This document shows, one piece after another, positions 45,026 through 56,318 of a stretch of DNA of 64,000 nt. How positions within the stretch are numbered: the first letter of the stretch is position 1; each line of letters begins with the position of its first letter. Made by a program: the position numbers and the translations under genes. A model generated the notes under the pieces. It was not told the DNA's origin. It did no database searches and saw nothing but the letters and a program-made list of their open reading frames with translations. The stretch is from Eurosta solidaginis (taxonomy: Eukaryota > Arthropoda > Insecta > Diptera > Tephritidae): the NCBI RefSeq assembly GCF_040869045.1, contig NC_090319.1, forward strand, positions 387,267,601 through 387,331,600. Reading direction: 5' to 3'.

Positions 45026-46549
45026 ATGAACGACTCATTAACCGACTGTAATAAGGACGATGTAAAGAGGAGGACTGAGTCGCAATCCAAGGACGACAAA
45101 TACGAATTAAGCGATGCGTCGGACTCGGGGAGCGAGAGTAGTGCTGATTCAATGAACTCCGTGTTGGTGAAGCACACAAATGAAAACGGAGTAGAAGAGT
45201 GGAGAAGGGTACGGAGCAGAGGAAGTAAAAGAGCTCTCTCGCAGTACCGTGCAGCACTAAGAATTGTTCAACGCTTGGGAGCAGTGGTCGATCCAACAGA
45301 AGTGGAGATCGAGCGCTTGGAAAGGGCCCATGAAGCGGTAGAAGTAGGTCGAAGGCAGTTCAAAAGGTTTGCTGCGAGAAACCCTCGGTTCTGCAACCGG
45401 TACGAGGAGGAAGAATCGTCGAATGGCAGAATGAAGAGGCAACGTTCGGCGGAAGGCGACAAGCCTGCTTTCAAGAGGCAGAAAGGACCCAGTCCTAGAG
45501 CCGCGAGGCAGGGCAGTCGCATAGACAAGACAAGTAGGCCCAAAGCTGTAAGACAGATGGGCTCCAATAGCGAGGTAGCAACTACCTCGAAAGCTGCGAG
45601 TCAGAGGGAAGTTCCAATTAAGGAAGTAGGAGATAAGCCAAAGGGAGATAACGCTAAGACTCCGGCTTTCTCGGAGGCGCTAAAGGGAGTTAACGCTAAG
45701 ACTTCGGCTTTCTCGGAGGGGCCAAAGGGAGATAACACTAAGACTCCTGCTTTTCCCGAGAAGATGAGTGATGTGGCAAAGCAGTCACTGACTGTGGCGC
45801 TGGTTGATCGTAGCAGTCCTTTCGGACAAATGACTACTGAAAGGTGGAGATCTGTGGAAAGGGAGCTTATTAGCTTAATGCTTAAGATGATGCGGGAACA
45901 ACCAAGTAAGCCCCTTCCAACCTTTGATTCGGGGGGATGGTATAACGGTGTGAAGATGAGAGCGTGCGACAACATCGCGAGCTTGCAGTGGCTGGAGGAA
46001 GTGGTTCCAAACCTCCAAAGGCAAGGCACAAACGCGCGGTTTGAGTTGGTGGATAAAGCGCAAATCCCCACGGTACCAAAAGTTAAGGTATGGATACCAT
46101 GCGTGATGATGTCGGAGGATACACTGCGACTTCTGCAGAATCAGAATCCGAACATACCGACACAGGATTGGAAGGTACTTACTGTATCTCGGCCTACCGA
46201 GGATGGTCAGTTCTACATCTTCCAAATAAACAAGCAGGCGGAGGATATTTTGTACACGCAGCTTGGTAAAATGTCCTCCGAAAAGGACCTCAAAAGCCTA
46301 AGGGAAAAAAGACAGGTGGAGGTCCCCGACGTCACCACGAACGTGCTAGAAGAGGACCAACCGCTAAATGGTGCTGTGACTCGCACAGAGGAACACCCTG
46401 CACAACAGTCACGAGAGGCTGAAGGGGGCCTCGAATACTCTAAACCAAAAGGGCAAGGGGAGGACGACGACGTCAAGACGAAGGTGCTGGAGGGGGACAA
46501 ACAGCCCAATGGTGCTGCGAGTCCTACAGATAAACCTCCAACACAGTAA
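45026..46549 (+). CDS. LOA LINE ORF1 protein
   Basis: From ATG 45026 (MNDSLTDCNKDD) 507 codons are open; an upstream in-frame extension without ATG exists, so this start is preferred. The protein is highly charged: an acidic/Ser N-terminus (SDASDSGSESSADS), a basic middle (RRVRSRGSKR, GRMKRQRS), three 14-residue repeats (PKGDNAKTPAFSEA type, 45638-45763), then a folded-looking C-terminal domain (LQWLEEVVPNLQRQGTNARF, PKVKVWIPCVMMSEDTLRLL, WKVLTVSRPTEDGQFYIFQI) that resembles DUF4780, common in insect LINE ORF1. No CCHC knuckles are visible. It probably binds element RNA. It is intact as an ORF, unlike ORF2. Confidence 0.65.
   Translation: MNDSLTDCNKDDVKRRTESQSKDDKYELSDASDSGSESSADSMNSVLVKHTNENGVEEWRRVRSRGSKRALSQYRAALRIVQRLGAVVDPTEVEIERLERAHEAVEVGRRQFKRFAARNPRFCNRYEEEESSNGRMKRQRSAEGDKPAFKRQKGPSPRAARQGSRIDKTSRPKAVRQMGSNSEVATTSKAASQREVPIKEVGDKPKGDNAKTPAFSEALKGVNAKTSAFSEGPKGDNTKTPAFPEKMSDVAKQSLTVALVDRSSPFGQMTTERWRSVERELISLMLKMMREQPSKPLPTFDSGGWYNGVKMRACDNIASLQWLEEVVPNLQRQGTNARFELVDKAQIPTVPKVKVWIPCVMMSEDTLRLLQNQNPNIPTQDWKVLTVSRPTEDGQFYIFQINKQAEDILYTQLGKMSSEKDLKSLREKRQVEVPDVTTNVLEEDQPLNGAVTRTEEHPAQQSREAEGGLEYSKPKGQGEDDDVKTKVLEGDKQPNGAASPTDKPPTQ
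45638..45763 (+). repeat. Three 42-bp coding repeats in LOA ORF1
   Basis: Units at 45638-45679, 45680-45721 and 45722-45763 encode PKGDNAKTPAFSEA, LKGVNAKTSAFSEG and PKGDNTKTPAFPEK. They remain in frame. Confidence 0.85.
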
Positions 46550-49500
46550 AGTGACGTCGAGCGAACTCCTCCTAACCCTTGAGGAGGGTTCGTTTGACGT
46601 GGCGCTGATCCAGGAGCCGTGGCTCTCATCGGGAGGAAAGGTTTCTGCACTTAGCGCGCGCGGGTTTGGCGTTTACTACGCGCAAACGGAAGGACGGGTG
46701 CGAGCTGTAGTAATGGTAAGGAAACAGCTGCATTCATATATGCTGCCTAATTACACCACTGAGGATCTCGTAGCGGTGGCCGTTGAGCAAAAGAATAAGC
46801 AGGCATTTATCCTGGCGTCCTGCTACATGGCCCATGCTGCGGAGGTCCCACCGATGGAGTGCAAAAGGCTAGTACAGGAGGAAGGGCGCAAAGGGCGGTT
46901 GGTCATAGGCGCAGATGCAAATGCGCACCACAATGCGTGGGAAGAGCAGATACGAACGAGAGAGGCGAATCTCTGTTTTGTTACATCCTGCAAACCAATT
47001 TGCAGATAACCAACAGGGGAAATGTCCCTACATACATTGGTCCAACATCCAGCAATGTTCTGGATATTACATTCAGCTCCGAGCGTGATATATCAAGGTA
47101 TGATTGGATGGTTCTTGATAGACCATCCTTCTCCGACCATGCGTATATTAGCTTCAACATCCCCCTAAAGAGGGTAGAGAAGGGAGGAACCTTTAGAAAC
47201 CCTAGGTCAACGAACTGGACTAAATTCCAGAAACATGTAGAAACAAAACTGGGACAACCCAAAGAGGTTGCTAATGTAGAGGAACTGGAGGAGTCGAATG
47301 AATTCCTAACAAGGACGCTTATGACTGCGTATAACAAAGCTTGCCCTTTAAGAAGATTCAAAGGAAAAGCAAAGCCGCCATGGTGGAGCAATGAGCTGAG
47401 TCTTCTAAGAAGATAGCTAAAAGAAATGTTTAAGCTCGCAAAGACCGCGGAAAGCGAAGCGAGTACAGGGATCTACTGAGGATCTACAAGCGTGAAATTA
47501 CCAGGGCGAAGAGAAACTCATGGAAAAGTTTCTGTACGGACATAGAGTGCTCCAGCGAAACAGCACGATTGAAAAAAGTCCTAGCAAAGGGAAACATAGT
47601 CCAGGGACTAATAGAGAAAGAGAACGGGGAATGGTCACGTAATAATGAGGAATCCCTTGAGGTGCTTCTCGATACACATTTCCCATCGGGAGACGGTTTA
47701 GAGGAGCCAGCAGACATCACTCACACTTCGATCACGGAGCTAGTAGTGCCGGGCTTGGTGACCAATACCAAGATTGAAGACGTTTTCTAAGTTTAAATCG
47801 CCGGGCCCAGATGGTATATTCCCGGCCATGCTACAAGTCTCAAGTAGAGCGGTCGTGGAATGGCTTAAAATAATATTCGATGGGTGCATACGACTGAATC
47901 ATGTACCGCACTCTTGGAGAACTGCTCATGTAGCTTTTCTACCAAAGGCTGAGAAGATCGGTCACATGTATTCCAAAGACTATAGACCCATTAGCTTAAC
48001 ATCATTTCTGCTCAAAACCTTTGAGAGGCTGATAGACGTGTACATAAAGTCCAACGTGGATGAAAAGCTGCTCTCCACAACACAGCATGCGTACACCAAA
48101 GGCAAGTCGGTAGACACCGCATTGCATAGGGTGGTAATAAGCATAGAGAAATCCCTGGAATATAAGGAGTATGCTCTAGGAGTCTTCTTGGACATTGCCG
48201 GGGCTTTCAATAATGTTGCAAAATGGGCGATTATGGATGGCCTTAATTACATTAAAGTACATCCTGCCTTAATCAGATGGATCGGCTGCATGTTAAATTG
48301 CAGAAAGATTACATCACAATGGGGATTGTACGAGGCCACGAAATCAGTGGACAGGGGCACGCCGTAGGGAGGGGTGCTATCACCTCTGCTGTGGACGCCG
48401 GTCATCAACCAACTGCTCAGGCAATTCGATGAGGGACCTGTAAAACTTACGGCTTACGCAGATGACGTTGCAATTGTCATAAGTGGAAAGTGCCTTCCAA
48501 CGATTAGTTCTTTGATGGATCGGGCGCTTCGCGATATTCATACCTGGGCATCTAATGTCGGGTTGAAAGTCAATGCGGAGAAGACGGATATGGTCTAGTT
48601 TACAAAGAGGTACAAGGTCCCAAATTGGACCAGGCCTAAGTTAGGAGGGGTGACCTTACAGGAGAAACCTTGCACAAAATATTTAGGAATCATCCTAGAC
48701 CGTAAGCTGTTATGGAAGCTCAACGTGGAGGAGAGGGTCAAGAAGGCCTCAACGGCATTCTACGCATGTAAAAGAATGCTGGGGTGTACGTGGGGCCTAT
48801 CGCCCTCTCTTTCTCATTGGTTTTTTACAGCGATTGTAAGCCCTATTCTATACTATGGAGTTCTTGTTTGGTGGAAAGCCACACAAAAAACAACATACCT
48901 CAAAAAATTAGAGGGGGTATGCAGACTATCGATGCTTAGCATTACGGGAGCCCTGAAAACAACCCCGACGGCTGCACTGTATGCCATTTTGCACATCCCA
49001 CCTGTAGACCTGGTAGCAAAGAACAAAGCGTTAACGACCGCAACCAGGCTAGGTGCTTCGGGGCAGCTTGAGCGCCGACCATATGGCCATAGTAGTATAG
49101 TGTCATCAATCACAAGACGAACAGACTACATGATTCCCTATCTGCGCTTCGAGGGAGATCTTAAGGACACACTAGAGGTGGACGGTTGGCGCAAGGGTGC
49201 GCAAATGGCGGACGAGGCGATACATGTGTACACCGATGGTTCCAAAGTAGTGGAAGGAGTAGGCTCTGCGGTATACTGCGCTGATCCGGAAATAAGCAGA
49301 TCCTACAGGCTGCCGGATTACTGTAGCGTTTTCCAAGCGGAATTATTAGCCGTAACCAAAGCAGTAGAAACGCTGGAAGAGAATAGCTTAAGCTGCAACC
49401 GTGTTAACTTTTATATTGACAGTCAAGCAGCAATTAAGGCAATAATCTCGCATAACACAGCATCTAAATGCGTGTTAGAGTGTAAGCAGTCTCTGGAGAG

Positions 49501-50068
49501 AATCGGGACAGGGAGAAGCATACATCTATATTGGGTCCCAGGGCATATGGGAATAGATGGGAATGAAAAAGCGGACGATCTAGCTAAAAAGGGCGCATCC
49601 CTTGAAGCTTGCTCCGAAGATGTCCCAATTAGATTGGGCGAGATTAAGCGAAGGCGAGAGGTGCACATGATCGACCAAGCGGGAAAGGCGTGGGTTCAAG
49701 CGCGGGGCTGTAAAGTGTCGAAGATTATGTGTAGGTCTTACAACCTTAGACTAACACAGTTGCTCCTATCATTAAAAAGAGAGGACTGTAGACTCATGAC
49801 GGGTATTCTGACTGGAGTCTGCCTTCTGGCGTCACATGCCTTTAAACTAGGCTTGGTCAGTGATAGCAGATGTAGGAAGTGCGGGTTGGAGGAGGAAAAG
49901 ATCGAGTACGTTCTGTGTTCGTGCCCTGTACTTGCCAGGCTAAGACTCCAGCTATTAGGAGTGATACAGCTGTCAGATCTAGAAGCAGCAAGTGGCTTAA
50001 GTCCTAGGAAGCTTCTAGTATTTGCCAAGAGGACGGAGTTATTTTATAACATAGGTCCTGGTTTTTGA
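46509..50068 (+). pseudogene. LOA LINE ORF2: endonuclease, RT, RNase H
   Basis: ATG 46509 overlaps ORF1 by 41 bp. Endonuclease: VLRVLQINLQHSK, IQEPWLSS, IGADANAHHNAW, LDITFSS, FSDHAYI. RT: FKSPGPDGIFPAML, DYRPISLTSF, QHAYTKGKS, GVFLDIAGAFNNV, GVLSPLLW, AYADDVAIVI, CTKYLGIILD. RNase H: IHVYTDGSK, FQAELLAVTKA, FYIDSQAAI, WVPGHMGIDGNEKADDLAKK. The end is CRKCGLEEEKIEYVLCSCPV. Breaks are a frameshift near 46970, a stop at 47416, frameshifts in 47420-47790, TAG at 48365-48367 (Gln expected) and TAG at 48596-48598. The last third (48650-50068) is fully open. Confidence 0.8.
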
Positions 50069-50174
50069 TAGGGTTTTTCAGTTTGGTCATTAAAACAAAC
50101 TTCTGGTAACACTACGGACTCAATCAGTCTATGTGAGGTCCTCATGGACCTGCCAGTTCAACCTACCTACCTAG

Positions 50175-50455
50175 TGTTAGTTCTTAGTTTTCGCCCTAGA
50201 TTTTTCGATGTTTTGAATGCTGTGTTAATGTTGTATTTTTTAAAGAAGTTTGCCAATTTATATGTTGCTTTTCCAGTATATGTCATAGTCGTCCAGCTAT
50301 TATTTTCTTTTTCATTATTTCTTTTTGGTTCTCCATTTGTCCTTCTGAGCTTATCTACTAGTGCTTTTTTATATCCGTTTTTGCAGCGATATTATATATG
50401 ACCTCAAGTTCTCTCTTATATACCTCTTGTGTAAGAGGTGTTCTTTCAAGTCTAT
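50175..50455 (-). pseudogene. Penelope-like element, region between RT and GIY-YIG nuclease
   Basis: The minus strand encodes HRLERTPLTQEVYKRELEVI, a broken helical stretch, TMTYTGKATYKLANFFKKYN and INTAFKTSKNLGRKLRTNT. This directly precedes the nuclease part at 44672. It is the linker and thumb-side region upstream of GIY-YIG in Penelope. The LOA insertion cuts between it and 44672. The copy is 5'-truncated at about 50455, where an opposite copy begins. Confidence 0.7.
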
Positions 50456-51140
50456 GTACCGGATGCCAGCATAGTTACATAGGACAAACAGGACGGTAAA
50501 TAAGAACGAGGTTCAGAGAACATATTAGAGATTACAACAAAAAAAAAAAATGGAATCCAAACATTATACCCGAGTCTAACTTCGCGAATCACATGGCCGA
50601 GAATGAATGTTCCCCAGCAAACATCAATAACACAGTTAGGGTTCTTCACATACAAGCAAAAGGCCGACGTTTCAACGTACTCGAAAACATGGAAATCTAC
50701 AAACAGAAAACATTCGACGGTAGAATAATAAACGAACAGATAAACACAATTTCTGACACAATATTCGAGCCTGTAAAACTTTAAATAAACACAAAACGAT
50801 TAACGCACCAAAACAACAAACCCACAAATAAGGTCAAATGACTAAAATCACGGATTTTTACCACACAAATCGATTAGTAAACCACCCTCGGTTCTGAATG
50901 AACACACAGCAAATACACATAACTAAATATACACAAGCATCAATTTGACAATACCTGCTCATGTACCTACGAACTATAAATACAGGACAAACGACAGCAA
51001 CAGATCAGAACGAAAATTGACACTGATGATGGCACAACGCCGAAACCGGTTTGTCTCAAAACCAAATTTGTTAAGGGATGACGGAAAATCGATCCAATAT
51101 ACATCATTTATCCACCCTGTCGGAAAATCAACAAAATAAG
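50456..51140 (+). pseudogene. Penelope-like element, second copy, head-to-head with the first
   Basis: Starts inside the nuclease at GGATGCCAGCATAGTTACAT (C-x-H-SYIGQTGR, followed by a stop), then EHIRDYN, IIPESNFANHMAENECSPAN and INNTVRVLHIQAKGRRFNVL. A C-terminal non-coding part ends near CGATCCAATATACATCAT, after which it diverges from the first copy. It is highly similar to the inverted 43915-44672 copy but lacks a block around KHTTTN and has its own stops. Inverted partial copies are common for Penelope. Confidence 0.75.
51015..51058 (+). ncRNA. Hammerhead-ribozyme-like core in second Penelope copy
   Basis: CTGATGA at 51023-51029, stem GGC/GCC with loop ACAAC, GAAA at 51042-51045, then CCGGTTTGTC with the expected cleavage position after TC (51054-51055). 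It is identical in core to the inverted copy at 43970-44013. Confidence 0.5.
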
Positions 51141-51359
51141 ATAAGCGCATATTCACATACCAAATAAAATAGTGTTTTAATTTCCAAAAAGCTCGACGTT
51201 TTTAAAAACCATGAACTATGACCATTATGATGGTGGCTATGAGTAAAAGGAGAAATATGAAGAAATTTAACATTACCAACAATTGGCGCTTAGGCGCCTA
51301 GGAGATTTTGGCATTGCAGTTGCGCAAGTAAGCCGATCTATCCCGGCTTCAACATAACT

Positions 51360-52560
51360 GACACCAATTGCAGGCACCAAGGGAGATCAAGTCCTCTTGG
51401 CGGAGGTCTTCCGCTTCGTCTGCTTCCAAATACGGATGCTGTGCCGATGAATTCCCATAACAAGACCTATCGGCTGGTTCGACGGAGATGACCATAATTC
51501 ATCGGCCATCCCATCAACTCTCCATACCGCAGCTGTGATGAGAGATTAATAGAGGGTTATAGCCAAAAGTTGTTCTCCTATCGATTTCTAAGCTAACATT
51601 GCAGAGAATGCAGAACTAACTGAAGAAGTGTCTGCGCACAAATTTGGAATATCTGGAAAAACACAGAAAGCATGATATTTAGGTATCGAATTCACCATCA
51701 ATCTCACTCCGATGGGAGGAACAAGTGAATAACCCTGCGGTACTCTTTGATGTTGCCAAAGAGCTTCAGTCAACGAAACGAGAAAGAAACTGGCGAGATT
51801 TTTAGCGGTACAACCTTGGTAAATATATAAATACATTTATCCACTAGCTTTGGAAGTAGTTGTGTAAGACTGCAAGGTACGCAAGGCTGCTTGGTTGTTT
51901 GATATAATGAGCATACTCCTCGAATATAAGCTACTTCGTAGACATTCTATACAACAAACTTATATTGCATGGATTTCTTCCTGAAAATTGTCGCCCATAG
52001 ATGCCAGCTCCCGTTTTTCTGTCATAAAATTTTGATCCATCGGTGAACCGCACCTCTGCGTAACGATCATATGGATTCTCTATTTTCCCAAAGACTGCTG
52101 TCCCCAATTCCGTGATATTGTGAGCGTAGGGGACACTGCATTAAGTAGTTGCAATACGGGGTTTCCTTGAATCTTAGTGCAGTAAGTGTTGTCTCTTTCT
52201 CTATTAGTATAAGGAATGGATGTATTCCCACTAAGGCACTAAGTGCATCAGCAGGCGAAGTTCTCATCGCACCCGTTATGCCAATACAAATTAGTCGATG
52301 CCGTTAGCTCTTAATTTTGTTATTGCTGTTCCTTCCGAAGTTTTCGGCAACCAAACTAATGAGGAATAGATGACTACATATATTGGCTTCATTATATCAA
52401 ATATCCAGTATACGATTTTGGGAGATAGCTGCAATTTTTACCATAGTGTCGGGTGTAGTTCGCCTGCTTGGTTTTGTTGCTTTGCTTAAGGTAGCATCAA
52501 GATGGATTTCAGTGACTGAAGGAGGTCATCTCTGACTAGGGTCCACAAGGTAAGAGAGAG
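51360..52560 (-). pseudogene. Decayed LINE, RT end and RNase H start, minus strand
   Basis: On the minus strand 52267-52067 reads MRTSPADALSALVGIHPFLI and LIEKETTLTALRFKETP, the conserved MRTTPT..LE.LL.I.PL.L stretch after the RT domain. Then 52055-51960 reads VRFTDGSKFYDRKTGAGIYG, the first RNase H strand. The part nearer 51360-51450 shares words with 1430-1500 (GGGAGATCAAGTC). Many stops. The exact ends are unclear; the stretch 51140-51360 holds nothing recognisable. Confidence 0.55.
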
Positions 52561-52658
52561 AGCACCCCCTTGAGAGCATCCCCTGGTGGTCACAATTGAC
52601 TCAGTTGCTCTCTTTTAAACAACAAACACGTTCTCTTCGGATTGCCCACTGTATATAT

Positions 52659-53127
52659 TGTAAGAAATTTACTGCAAATCCTCTTATTTGCCTACTGCTA
52701 TCGTTCGAATCCCTAACTTTTTAATAAGTAAATCGACTATTCAATAATGTAAAATGACCTTTATTAAAGTTTTTCACAATAAGACTACTATTGCTCGCCA
52801 GATAGCGTCTTAAATCAAAACTGATTGATGCGCCTCTACTGTTGCTGCCTTTTATAGTGTTTGGTTTCCTCGTTGACATTTCTAGGCGGTTATGTTCTAG
52901 AATCTACTAGTTGGTTATCTGCTATAAGTTTCTCAGCTAAAAGTACAGATGCATAATATTTATAGCTTCTCTCACAGCTCATGCGCATGTGTTTGTGCGT
53001 TGCTTCTCCGCTGCGTGTACGTACATACGTGTAGACATAATGATTAATTTGGTTTTGTGCATACAAGTCGCTGCTTAGCATCGCTTAGAGATGACAGTAC
53101 CCCTTAGTGTTGCTAATATTCGTTACA
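52659..53127 (-). mobile_element. Solo LTR, copy 1 (ATAT target duplication)
   Basis: TGTAAGAAAT to ATTCGTTACA, flanked by ATAT on both sides (52655-52658, 53128-53131). It is homologous along its length to 55768-56318. Read on the minus strand it has a TATAAAAGG promoter-like word near 52850, then TTTAATAAAGG (polyadenylation signal) near 52765, so the LTR transcribes leftwards. No internal domain or second LTR is present: a solo LTR left by recombination. A 4-bp ATAT duplication fits the gypsy superfamily, notably the 17.6/297 group. Confidence 0.75.
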
Positions 53128-53658
53128 ATATATATATATATATTCACACTTGTTCTCGACAATGGACGTACCTATCTGAATAATGGAAAGAAAAGGAACC
53201 GGCATTCAAAAAGGATAGACAAAAAACTACGCATGTATTTAAATTTAGTGTAACGAGTTTCTGACCAGAAATGCTTTGTACACATTTCAATTTTTAATAC
53301 CAAGTTCAACAACCGCCAAGAGCAAGGACGCGCAAAAGCAAATGTCTAACCACAAATATACTACATTCGTTTGATTCCTTTAGAGACTCCTCGTAAAAAT
53401 TGTGTAAACATACATATGTACATAGACAAATAAAATCGACTCTCAATAAAACCAAGTCAAAAGGCTTTAGAGTTGGCTTTATGACAACAAACTTGTTCTT
53501 GCACTGGCTAAACAACAATGTTTCGTCCCTGAAATGGAACTTTTCAGTTTGTGCCAAACTACGTCGGCGTAAGCTTTAAGCTTCTTGTATCTTGCCATAG
53601 AACGTGTACTTCTTAACATTTAGCTATTCATGATACTTACATGCATACCATGCATGTA

Positions 53659-55423
53659 CAGCAGCGAATAGAAAAATAGCAGTGACACATTTTATAAAAG
53701 TTCTTCTTGGTTTAATTTTAGATATTTCAATAAAGATTTACATACATACCTTTTTTAATTGAAATCATGCCAACCAATTTCAAAAAATTCGAAAGCTCGA
53801 GAAAATTTTCACAATAATGTCATACTTTCTACTTGGAGTTCTCTTATTTTTTTTGGGTAAACAGTTTTCTAGCTCAATCTATTTTAGTCTAACAAGGTAC
53901 AAGCCATAGGTCTTTAAAAATTCGCGCTGATTTTTCACAGTTTGTTTATGATCTTTATCATGCTGATCTAGATGTGTCAAAATACCCAATTCGACAGTCG
54001 CTTTCTCATGGCCTGTTACCATGCCCATTATCAAGTTTCTGCTGTGGACATTTCTCTAGGCATTTAGTTTACAGTGTAGGGTATGTTGAGAAAAAGTATA
54101 CCCTAAAGTCTTCAGTGTGTGGCAGAACGCCCTTACTGTAAGGACCAATGTGTGATATTTTTCAAGGCCTTTCATTTTCTACGTATGGCAGGACGCAACC
54201 TCCAATGACATTCCAATGTTAAAGGGGCATATAATGTGTATAGACCTTCATAGATACAGCATATTTTGGATTTTTTCTCCGTGCAAAGTGTGCAATTTTT
54301 TTTATTTTGAAAAAAAAGTGAAAAATCAATGGGAGATTTGAGAGACTTATAACTTGTACTTTATTAGACTAAAACTGAATGGACTACAAAGCTGCATATT
54401 CAACAAAACTAAGAGAACTTCGACTTCTTTTGTCAAGAGCTAAATGTAAGCCGCAAGTTTAAGGTGGCTGATCACTGCAGTGTAATCCAAGTGGAAGTTG
54501 CTGCGAATAAGGATTAGGTGGATGAAATGCTATCCAGTGCTACTACGGTTAGGGAATTTAACATCTACACCTTGCGGGCTATCAAAGCCTTGAGTTCAAC
54601 TACAGTGCGATCGTGGGTGATCTGGAAGTGCTTGACCCCGCTTGCGACTGCATCGAAATATTTTATAATTAAGATTACCTGGGTCCCGGGCCATAGTGAT
54701 ATCCCGGCTAACTGTCAAGCGGATCTCTTCGCCCGCAGCGGTATAATTTAATCGAATGAAGATGGCTGTAGTGATTTCGGGATTTGGATGGCCACCTGTT
54801 GTTTGTTGGGCGGACGCGACCTCTTGCAGGGTAGCAAAATCTTTCTGGCCGAAAGTGGATAGCAGGAGATCTGCCGAAATAATTGGGTTCACTAAAGCTC
54901 ACCTTGTGCCTTTTGACAAGGCACTGTCCCATGGGTATACATGTGGTACGTCTCAATATACTGAAAACTCCATCCTGCTGTAGCTGTATGGAGGATGATA
55001 AGGTGGAATCACCAAATCACTTTATGCTTGATTTCCCAGCTTTTGCCAGAACTGGGCGAAAGTACTTCGGTCGCGACACACTTGGATCTCCCGAGGATTT
55101 ATTCAAGGATGAGATCGGTATCATTCGGAACTTTTTCGTTGCTACTCAACGATTCTCTAAGTAGCTAGATCTACGTCACCGTTATTTTTGTTGTATGTGG
55201 TATCACAACGCACCTTCGCGTTGTCCAAGTGAGCTATCCTTATCAGGGCAGCTACCACCTAAACTAACCTAACCTAACCTAAGAGAACTACGTTTATGGG
55301 ATTGGTTTACATAGTTCCAGTTACAAAATTCATAGAAGTTTTTTCTTAATATATCGAAAATATAAAAAAGGACTTTACTAACGAAAAAAAAAAAATCCAC
55401 TGCTATTTTTCTGTGCGCTACTG
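53659..55423. mobile_element. Tc1-like non-autonomous TIR element, carrying a LINE insertion
   Basis: The left end is CAGCAGCGAATAGAAAAATA, continuing GCAGTG. The right end is its inverted copy (CAGTAGCGCACAGAAAAATA). Each is bordered by TA (53657-53658, 55424-55425), as expected for Tc1/mariner. Without the LINE (54420-55278 plus duplication) the element would be about 0.9 kb. The interior is AT-rich with no recognisable transposase. A left end of the same family is at 37985, and interior sequence is shared with 40925-41210. Confidence 0.65.
54420..55278 (+). pseudogene. 5'-truncated LINE tail with RNase H, second copy
   Basis: Begins TTTTGTCAAGAGCTAAATG (RNase H, CQELN), has DHCSVIQVEVAA, a stop, KALSSTTVRSWVIWKCLTPL, ITWVPGHSDIPANCQADLFA, a Cys-containing region, and GSPEDLFKDEIGI-like C-terminus, then the tail CCTAACCTAACCTAA. 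It is flanked by CTAAGAGAACT (54409-54419, 55279-55289), an 11-bp duplication. It is the same family as 9387-10602 and shows the uninterrupted arrangement. Confidence 0.7.
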
Positions 55424-55767
55424 TACATATGTATGCTTTTATTTACATTAGTTCTATTCATCATACCTACAATTATTAGTTAAGGCTTAATCTTAAATAA
55501 CTTAGGGCATATCTTTATTTGGCTAGTACAACATTGTTGCTATAGAATTAACGATTTCGAAGCACATTGACCTATCCACAAGAATTTACAAAAACACAAT
55601 TTGTATTCGTGATACCTTTGATTCCGGCTTATTCGTGCTTTTACATATTAACACAAGCCTCGTCGATTAGTGTTGTCTAGGTACCATGGTCAATGTCAAG
55701 TTCAATTATTCTTGGTATGACATTTGAAGTGAATAAAATGTTTTTCTTTTTGCTTAGTACAATATAT

Positions 55768-56318
55768 TGTAACGAATCTACTGCAATTCCCCTTATTTGC
55801 AATCTTCTGCTAACGTTCGTATCGCTAAACTGTTGAATATATAACTCCAATATTGAATAATGGAAAAATGGCCTTTATTAAAGTACTTCACAATAAAACT
55901 TATACTTTGTAACTGGCTTGCTTAATAACCAAACTGACTGATAGCTTAAATGAAGCTGATTTCTCGCCTCTACTTTTTATACTGTCTGATTTCCTTGTTG
56001 CATATTTCTAGGCTTTTCTAATTCCAGAACTTACTAGTTAGTTATAAATTTCTCAGCTTCAACTACAGATGTATAATTTTTATAGCTTCTCTCATACCCC
56101 ATGCGCTTGTATGTGTGAGCAACACTTCTCCAATTACAAGTGCATACTTTCGGGAGCAGCTCAGATAAGATATATGCATGTGTTTGTGCACTGGTTCTCC
56201 CTGCGTGTACGTACATATGTGTTGACATGATGATTGAATTATTTATGTGAATTCACGTCACTGCTTAGCATCGGCCTAGAGATGGCAGTACCCCTTAGTG
56301 TTGCTAACATTCGTAACA
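55768..56318 (-). mobile_element. Solo LTR, copy 2 (ATAT target duplication)
   Basis: TGTAACGAAT to ATTCGTAACA, 551 bp, flanked by ATAT (55764-55767, 56319-56322). It is aligned with the 52659 copy but about 80 bp longer, with an extra CATGCGCTTGTATGTGTG block. The minus strand carries TTTAATAAAGG. No internal region. From 56319 to 56940 nothing else is recognisable. Confidence 0.75.

Larger units (their letters stand above)
44677..50170 (+). mobile_element. LOA-type LINE, nearly full length, defective
   Basis: The element has a GC-rich 5' UTR starting GGTAGGCACCTTGTCG, ORF1, an ORF2 overlapping it, and a 3' end TGCCAGTTCAACCTACCTAC. It is flanked by CTAG on both sides (44673-44676 and 50171-50174), a likely 4-bp target duplication; removing it restores Penelope sequence. 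The ORF2 domain order is endonuclease, RT, RNase H and Cys-His motif, as in the LOA/I/R1 group. Its G+C content is clearly higher than that of the surrounding DNA. Inactivating changes in ORF2 show it is dead. Confidence 0.8.

Noticed and set aside
55260..55282. Telomeric CCTAA repeat
   Set aside because: Only about three units, located at the 3' end of a LINE and followed by its target duplication; better explained as the LINE tail.
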